Shown here piece after piece: positions 59,601-64,000 of a DNA stretch of 64,000 bases. Each line of letters starts with the position of its first letter. The first letter of the stretch is position 1. The position numbers and the translations under genes are program-made. The notes under the pieces were generated by a model that worked only from the letters and a program-made list of their open reading frames with translations, was not told the origin of the DNA and made no database searches. Origin of the DNA: Paraglaciecola mesophila KMM 241 (lineage in GTDB: Bacteria > Pseudomonadota > Gammaproteobacteria > Enterobacterales > Alteromonadaceae). The stretch is taken from the NCBI RefSeq assembly GCF_000315015.1, contig NZ_BAEP01000062.1, positions 1 to 64,000 of the forward strand, written 5' to 3'.

Positions 59601-60244
59601 AGCAGGTTATTGCCAAAAATGGGCTGATCCTAAGTTTGTTTGCAATTATCACCAGTGGCTTGATTGCCCTCACGTATTTCGGAACACAAGAACAAATAGA
59701 ACAGCAACGTCAACAAACGTTGTTGGCGATCTTAGATGAACTTGTTCCAAGGGATAGTTACGATAACCTGATGCAGCATGACTGTGTGCTAGTTACCTCA
59801 CAGGCATACCTTGGCAGCAACAGCCCGCATCATATTTACCGAGCAACTAGAGCTGGCGAGCTAGTTGCAGCAGTCATTGAAGCTACGGCTCCTAATGGGT
59901 ATAGCGGGCGAATTGAGCTCGTGGTGGGGTTGTCAGGGGATGCAACTGTATCTGGTGTAAGAGTGATAGACCACAAAGAGACACCAGGGCTAGGTGACAA
60001 GATTGACTTACGTATCAGTGATTGGGTTCTGGGCTTTAACAATCAGCAACTAACAGAAGACAATGCATCCAACTGGGCCGTAAAAAAAGACGGTGGTCAG
60101 TTTGATCAGTTCACCGGTGCAACCATTACCCCGCGGGCAGTGGTAAGTGCCGTCAAAAATACCGCGCTGTATTATCAAGCTAACAAAGAGGCGATTTTTT
60201 CTGCCAGCAACGAATGTCGCAGCCAACTAGCGTCACAAGGGTAA
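59597..60244 (+). CDS. rsxG: Ion-translocating oxidoreductase FMN subunit RsxG
   Basis: A 215-residue subunit anchored by one N-terminal helix (about 8-28). The FMN-binding domain contains [17 protein letters not shown] and the flavin-attachment motif [16 protein letters not shown]; the Thr in GAT is the expected covalent FMN site. Confidence 0.95.
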   Translation: MKQVIAKNGLILSLFAIITSGLIALTYFGTQEQIEQQRQQTLLAILDELVPRDSYDNLMQHDCVLVTSQAYLGSNSPHHIYRATRAGELVAAVIEATAPNGYSGRIELVVGLSGDATVSGVRVIDHKETPGLGDKIDLRISDWVLGFNNQQLTEDNASNWAVKKDGGQFDQFTGATITPRAVVSAVKNTALYYQANKEAIFSASNECRSQLASQG

Positions 60245-60250
60245 AATAGA

Positions 60251-60949
60251 ATGAATGAATTCAAACAGTTAAGCTGGCAAGGCCTGTGGAAAAATAATCC
60301 AGCCCTAGTACAACTACTTGGCTTATGCCCGCTACTTGCCGTTACTGCGACCGTTACCAACGGTCTAGGCCTTGGCTTAGCCACTACTTTGGTCTTGATT
60401 GGCTCAAATGCGACCGTATCGATTATTCGTAACCTAGTACCAAATGAGATCCGAATTCCTATTTTCGTCATGATTATTGCCGCGTTTGTCACTGTCGTGC
60501 AGCTTTTGATGAACGCATACACGTACGAGTTATATCAAGCGCTTGGTATATTCATTCCTCTTATTGTGACCAACTGTGCAATTATCGGCCGAGCTGAAGC
60601 TTACGCCTCTAAAAACCCTATTGGCTATGCCGCATTCGACGGGTTGATGATGGGGCTAGGATTTACCGTGGTGCTTGTGCTTTTGGGGGCAATGCGTGAA
60701 CTGCTGGGCTACGGTACTTTATTTGACGGAGCTAACCTGCTGTTAGGCGATTGGGCAAGCAGTTTAAAAGTGACGATTTTCACTACAGACTCCCCCTTCT
60801 TACTGGCCATTTTACCTCCTGGGGCATTCTTAGGTATGGGCTTGCTGATCGCCGCTAAGAACTTACTTGATAAGCGCTTTGAAAGTATGTTTGCAGCCAA
60901 ACAAGAAGCCAAAGTCGTTCAGCGTGCTCGTGTCACTGCCGAAACCTAA
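60251..60949 (+). CDS. rsxE: Ion-translocating oxidoreductase subunit RsxE
   Basis: A 232-residue membrane subunit paralogous to Rsx[22 protein letters not shown] and [17 protein letters not shown] hold the paired conserved Cys residues. Last rsx gene; 34 bases before nth. The set reduces SoxR in E. coli and drives ion-coupled electron transfer (Rnf) elsewhere; soxR is not in the window. Confidence 0.95.
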   Translation: MNEFKQLSWQGLWKNNPALVQLLGLCPLLAVTATVTNGLGLGLATTLVLIGSNATVSIIRNLVPNEIRIPIFVMIIAAFVTVVQLLMNAYTYELYQALGIFIPLIVTNCAIIGRAEAYASKNPIGYAAFDGLMMGLGFTVVLVLLGAMRELLGYGTLFDGANLLLGDWASSLKVTIFTTDSPFLLAILPPGAFLGMGLLIAAKNLLDKRFESMFAAKQEAKVVQRARVTAET

Positions 60950-60983
60950 GCAAGATTTGACTAATACAGGACATTACTCGTAG

Positions 60984-61622
60984 ATGAACCAACAGAAACG
61001 TGTAGAGATGTTAACGAGGTGGCGTGATGCTAACCCGCACCCTACGACTGAATTAAATTTCACAAGCCCCTTCGAGCTGCTGATTGCCGTTTTACTCTCA
61101 GCTCAGGCGACCGATGTGAGCGTCAATAAAGCCATGGCCAGGATGTTCCCTGTAGCCAATACACCTGAAGCTGTTTACGCACTGGGCGTTGATGGCGTAA
61201 AAGAGTTCATTAAAACCATAGGGCTATTTAACACTAAAGCCGTTAATGTGATCAAAACCTGCAAGATGCTTATCGAGCAACATAACAGTGTGGTTCCAGA
61301 GGACCGCGCAGCCCTTGAGGCATTACCCGGGGTTGGTCGCAAAACAGCAAACGTGGTGCTTAATACAGCCTTTGGCTGGCCTACCATAGCAGTCGACACC
61401 CATATTGATCGCGTAAGCAACCGCACCAAATTTGCCATGGGCAAGAATGTTGATTTGGTTGAGAAGAAGCTGCTGAAAGTAGTACCCGCTGAATTTAAAG
61501 TCGATGTGCATCACTGGCTAATACTCCATGGCCGTTATACCTGTATAGCGAGAAAACCACGTTGCGGTAGCTGTATAGTGGAAGATTTATGCGAGTTTAA
61601 AGATAAAACTTCGGACGAATGA
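60984..61622 (+). CDS. nth: Endonuclease III
   Basis: A 212-residue base-excision glycosylase/AP lyase for oxidised pyrimidines. The helix-hairpin-helix LPGVGRKTANVVLN carries the catalytic Lys, and VDTHIDRVSNR the catalytic Asp. The C-terminal 4Fe-4S cluster is C-x6-C-x2-C-x5-C (CIARKPRCGSCIVEDLC). Linkage to rsxE is conserved in gammaproteobacteria. Confidence 0.97.
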   Translation: MNQQKRVEMLTRWRDANPHPTTELNFTSPFELLIAVLLSAQATDVSVNKAMARMFPVANTPEAVYALGVDGVKEFIKTIGLFNTKAVNVIKTCKMLIEQHNSVVPEDRAALEALPGVGRKTANVVLNTAFGWPTIAVDTHIDRVSNRTKFAMGKNVDLVEKKLLKVVPAEFKVDVHHWLILHGRYTCIARKPRCGSCIVEDLCEFKDKTSDE

Positions 61623-61655
61623 TCTCCTTATTTTTAACGCAAGAAGGAACATACA

Positions 61656-61850
61656 ATGGACGGCACTAAACGTGCGAACGTAAAAATAGGGGCTGAGGTC
61701 TCAGTTGTGCTAAAAGAGCATCAGCGCTCTGGTGAATTAACACAGGGGACCGTTGCAAGGCTTCTGACTAACTCCCCTAACCATCCCCACGGTATTAAAG
61801 TGAGGCTCGAAGACGGTCAAGTAGGCCGGGTTAAGGTTATTCACAATTAA
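61656..61850 (+). CDS. YwbE family small protein
   Basis: A 64-residue protein (MDGTKRANVKIGAEVSVVLK start) that fits the YwbE family: basic N-terminus, G-x-V-x-x-x-L-T-N-S-P-x-H-P-x-G-I-K-V-R-L core and G-R-V-K-V-I end. It has AGAAGGAAC just upstream as Shine-Dalgarno. Its function is not established; the fold suggests a small beta-barrel, possibly nucleic-acid binding (inference). Confidence 0.88.
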   Translation: MDGTKRANVKIGAEVSVVLKEHQRSGELTQGTVARLLTNSPNHPHGIKVRLEDGQVGRVKVIHN

Positions 61851-61923
61851 AATATCATTGCAAAAAAGTACTTCCTTAAAGGGCCAGTTTTTTAGCTTAC
61901 CTGAGGATGAATAACGACTGCTA

Positions 61924-62676
61924 ATGTTTGATTTATTCTCGTATTCATTGACCTACTCCACCGCGGGCATGCTGCTGCTTACGGCTTTTCTAATAGGTAT
62001 GTCAAAAACCGGTGTCGGTGGCGTCGCTTTATTTACCATTCCTATTATGGCTATCATTTTTGGCGGCAAAGACTCGTCAGGCTTGATGTTACCTTTGCTT
62101 GTCATGGCTGATTTATTTGCCGTTACCTACTACCGACGGCATGTAAATTGGTCTTATTTGATGAAGTTGTTTCCCTCAGCGGCCGTGGGGGTTGTTTTAG
62201 CCACTTTAATCGGCAGTTATATAGACGATCAGTTATTTCGCGTCGTGATGGGGGTTATTATTTTTGTCAGCCTAGCCATCATGTTGTGGATGGAAACCGC
62301 CAACAAAGAGACTATCCCTGATTACGTGTGGTTCGCTATATTGATGGGGTTGCTAGGTGGCTTTACCAGTATGATTGGTAATTTGGCGGCCGCCGTCATG
62401 GCGCTTTACTTACTCAGCATGCGCTTACCGAAAAACGAATACATTGGCACTGGAGCATGGTTCTTTCTTGCTGTAAATGTATTTAAGGTACCCTTCCATA
62501 TTTTCAGCTGGCATACCATTTCTCTCAATTCATTTTCGTTAAACTTGGCTTTGCTGCCTTTTATTACGATTGGAGCGTTCGTTGGCATCAAGATAGTGAG
62601 ATACATACCAGAGAAGCAGTATCGTTGGTTAATATTGGCCGCTACGGGTGTTGCAGCCGTTATGATGGTCGTATAG
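61924..62676 (+). CDS. TauE/SafE family permease
   Basis: A 250-residue membrane protein with about eight transmembrane helices in two repeats. LLTAFLIGMSKTGVGGVALFTIPIMA is the first-repeat signature and LLGGFTSMIGNLAAAVMALYLLSM the second. The family exports sulfite, sulfoacetate or organosulfonate-related anions; substrate here is unassigned. Confidence 0.88.
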   Translation: MFDLFSYSLTYSTAGMLLLTAFLIGMSKTGVGGVALFTIPIMAIIFGGKDSSGLMLPLLVMADLFAVTYYRRHVNWSYLMKLFPSAAVGVVLATLIGSYIDDQLFRVVMGVIIFVSLAIMLWMETANKETIPDYVWFAILMGLLGGFTSMIGNLAAAVMALYLLSMRLPKNEYIGTGAWFFLAVNVFKVPFHIFSWHTISLNSFSLNLALLPFITIGAFVGIKIVRYIPEKQYRWLILAATGVAAVMMVV

Positions 62677-62706
62677 CTGGCGCTGTGACATCGCCATCAA
62701 ACTTAC

Positions 62707-62758
62707 GTTTTGAAAACCTGTTGCGGGGAAGAGCTCCCCCTCTGGTTTGCTTCAAAAC
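62707..62758. terminator. Compound hairpin between convergent genes
   Basis: GTTTTGAA-AACC pairs with GGTT-TGC-TTCAAAAC, with an inner GGGGA/TCCCC stem, giving a nested hairpin between the TauE-like gene and the convergent minus-strand gene, whose stop it overlaps. It is probably a shared terminator. Confidence 0.5.
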
Positions 62759-63258
62759 TCCTTCAAGAGTGAATCGTTATAGTCTTCTACATGCAGAATG
62801 ATTTTATATTGCGTCATTAGTGCGTCTAGCTTGGCTTGCTCAATCGTTAATTCTTCCATCACAATGGTATTGTCGTCTAATTCCCACAGTAAACGTGAGC
62901 CAGAGTAGCAATACTGAAGTGCAAGCATGGCATTAAGGTTACCGTTTGCAGCAGCAGCTTTAAGTTTAGGTAGCTTGCGATTAATTTTGTTGAGCGTTTT
63001 TTTCAGTTCCCAAACATAGGTTACTTCAGTCATAAAGTCGTGATGGCGATATTTGTTTAATAACCAACCAATGGTAACGCTAGATACGATGACACCGAGT
63101 AAATTCCAATGAAAGTGGCTGCCGCTTTGATCCGGAAATAGTGCAATCAATAGTTGCGAAATTCCCAAGCTGCCAGCAGCTAATCCAGAAATACAAATAC
63201 CAATAACCCAATTCAAGTGGCGACGGTACCGCACTTTGTTAACGTTAATCAGTTGCAT
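62752..63258 (-). CDS. Small membrane protein of unknown function
   Basis: A 168-residue protein with two adjacent hydrophobic helices near the N-terminus (about 14-38 and 47-65) joined by a short loop (FPDQSGSHFHWN). A soluble, Lys- and Leu-rich helical C-terminal part (about 75-168) follows, with probable coiled coil. The topology suggests both ends in the cytoplasm. I do not recognise the family. It lies between a TauE-like permease (convergent) and a YegD-like chaperone gene on the same strand, 57 bases downstream of the latter. Confidence 0.72.
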   Translation of the reverse strand: MQLINVNKVRYRRHLNWVIGICISGLAAGSLGISQLLIALFPDQSGSHFHWNLLGVIVSSVTIGWLLNKYRHHDFMTEVTYVWELKKTLNKINRKLPKLKAAAANGNLNAMLALQYCYSGSRLLWELDDNTIVMEELTIEQAKLDALMTQYKIILHVEDYNDSLLKEF

Positions 63259-63315
63259 AAACGCTCTTTTTTGAAATCATTGGATACATCCAAGGGTAAC
63301 GGTTTTGCTTAGTCT

Positions 63316-64000
63316 CTAACATGTTGTCAATTTGGCTGCTTGTATGGCTAACCCTTCGCACACTGAGTTAAACGCATCTCCCTGCATTAAAGGTAAATGC
63401 GGCAACATAACCTCTCCTAATTCTTTTCTTACAACGGGTGACAAACTCATACCACCTGTAATAAAGAGCATCTCTGGCTCTTGTGCACTATTTTGAAGGC
63501 ACTCCTTGACCAATCCCTTTACACGAGATAACCAAGGCTGCATAGAGCTTTTTAGCGCCTCTATATCGATATTGACATCGTAGTCTTGCTCAACATAATG
63601 CAGGGGCAAAGTAATACTGTCTTTTGATGAAAGCATTTCTTTTGCCAAGCGAGATGAATTAACCAACCGCGCAGAAAGCTTATCTTCCTGCACGGTAAGT
63701 AATCGCGCTAGGAGCTTTGGCTCTTTCACATCGGATTTGGTTTGTGCGATATCTAACCAGTATTCTTCAGAAAAGAAATGATTTAACTTTGGAATATCAT
63801 CTACTGCGCACATATCAGAATAATAGGTGGGCGGGACAGGTAAACCATTACGCATCAGTAAGCCACGCCCCATGGTTGGCGCAATACTCTTTATTATGAG
63901 GTTTTTATCACACTCCATTCCACCTAAGCGCGCCCCGGTCACTGATAATACGTCTTGCTGACGGTTAAGGTTTGACTGTTTATCAGGTGATAACGTAATA
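63316..64000 (-). CDS. Hsp70-family protein YegD-like, 5' part outside window
   Basis: The C-terminal 227 codons of a longer gene whose frame stays open to the window edge. VTGARLGGMECDKNLIIKSIAPTMGRG matches the region after the phosphate-2 motif in E. coli YegD. LFITGGMSLSPVVRKELGEVMLPHLPLMQGDAFNSVCEGLA is the adenosine motif and C-terminal end of the actin-like ATPase fold. There is no substrate-binding domain, as in YegD. Function of this atypical Hsp70 is unclear. The GTG at 63942 is internal and not the start. Confidence 0.85.
   Translation of the reverse strand, partial: ITLSPDKQSNLNRQQDVLSVTGARLGGMECDKNLIIKSIAPTMGRGLLMRNGLPVPPTYYSDMCAVDDIPKLNHFFSEEYWLDIAQTKSDVKEPKLLARLLTVQEDKLSARLVNSSRLAKEMLSSKDSITLPLHYVEQDYDVNIDIEALKSSMQPWLSRVKGLVKECLQNSAQEPEMLFITGGMSLSPVVRKELGEVMLPHLPLMQGDAFNSVCEGLAIQAAKLTTC

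Overview
The window is a chromosomal segment of a marine gammaproteobacterium of the order Alteromonadales. Gene content and protein style resemble Paraglaciecola/Glaciecola and relatives. Supporting signs are the LiuR-controlled leucine catabolic operon, the ruvCAB / ybgC-tolQRAB-pal-cpoB / tRNA-Lys block, a complete rsxABCDGE-nth operon, an adenylate-regulated-type GlgC, and a polar-flagellum style chemoreceptor with a sigma-28-like promoter. The genus is inferred from recognition only. No phage, integrase, transposase, CRISPR array, defence island or secondary-metabolite cluster was seen; this is mostly core chromosome.

Layout. 1-2.1 kb: 3' end of a tRNA-Val with a duplicated tail, then a TPR response regulator whose receiver lacks the phosphoacceptor Asp. 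2.3-4.5 kb: kynureninase and a lipoprotein alpha/beta hydrolase with a kynurenine-formamidase-like motif. 4.7-13.2 kb: divergent thiolase and liuRABCDE, which take isovaleryl-CoA to acetoacetate and acetyl-CoA, with a LiuR-type palindrome between them. 13.2-20.3 kb: small hypotheticals, glgC, a hydrolase/MFS pair, a TesB-like thioesterase and an HDOD protein. 20.5-31.6 kb: a MITE-like repeat, two tRNA-Lys genes, then, all on the minus strand, cpoB-pal-tolBARQ-ybgC, ruvBAC, nudB and aspS. An unannotated, hairpin-rich small RNA candidate sits on the plus strand between ybgC and ruvB.

31.6-45.1 kb: chemoreceptor, DUF72 protein, NatAB-type ABC exporter, Yip1 membrane protein, DUF3025 protein, M28 lipoprotein peptidase, asnB, SDR and AcuI-type reductase. 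45.3-52.8 kb: a periplasmic binding-protein-like gene, an NTF2-like gene, queE/queC (divergent), a LysR regulator, uvrB and a MATE exporter. 52.8-54.5 kb: a long gap holding a perfect inverted pair of DnaA-box-like sequences and two tRNA-Asn genes behind a strong stable-RNA promoter. 54.5-61.6 kb: rsxABCDGE-nth, with a roughly 500-residue repeat tail on RsxC. 61.6-64 kb: ywbE-like gene, TauE/SafE permease, a small membrane protein and a truncated-by-window YegD-like Hsp70.

Functional themes are amino-acid catabolism (leucine, tryptophan), envelope integrity (Tol-Pal), DNA repair (RuvABC, UvrB, Nth), ion-driven electron transfer (Rsx), tRNA queuosine synthesis (QueC/QueE) and storage carbon (GlgC). 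The most notable items are the nudB reading frame with no ATG/GTG/TTG start, the small RNA candidate at 26.8 kb, the in-frame 168-bp repeats in rsxC, the DnaA-box pair at 53.3 kb and the Asp-to-Ser receiver. None amounts to a clear new multi-gene system.
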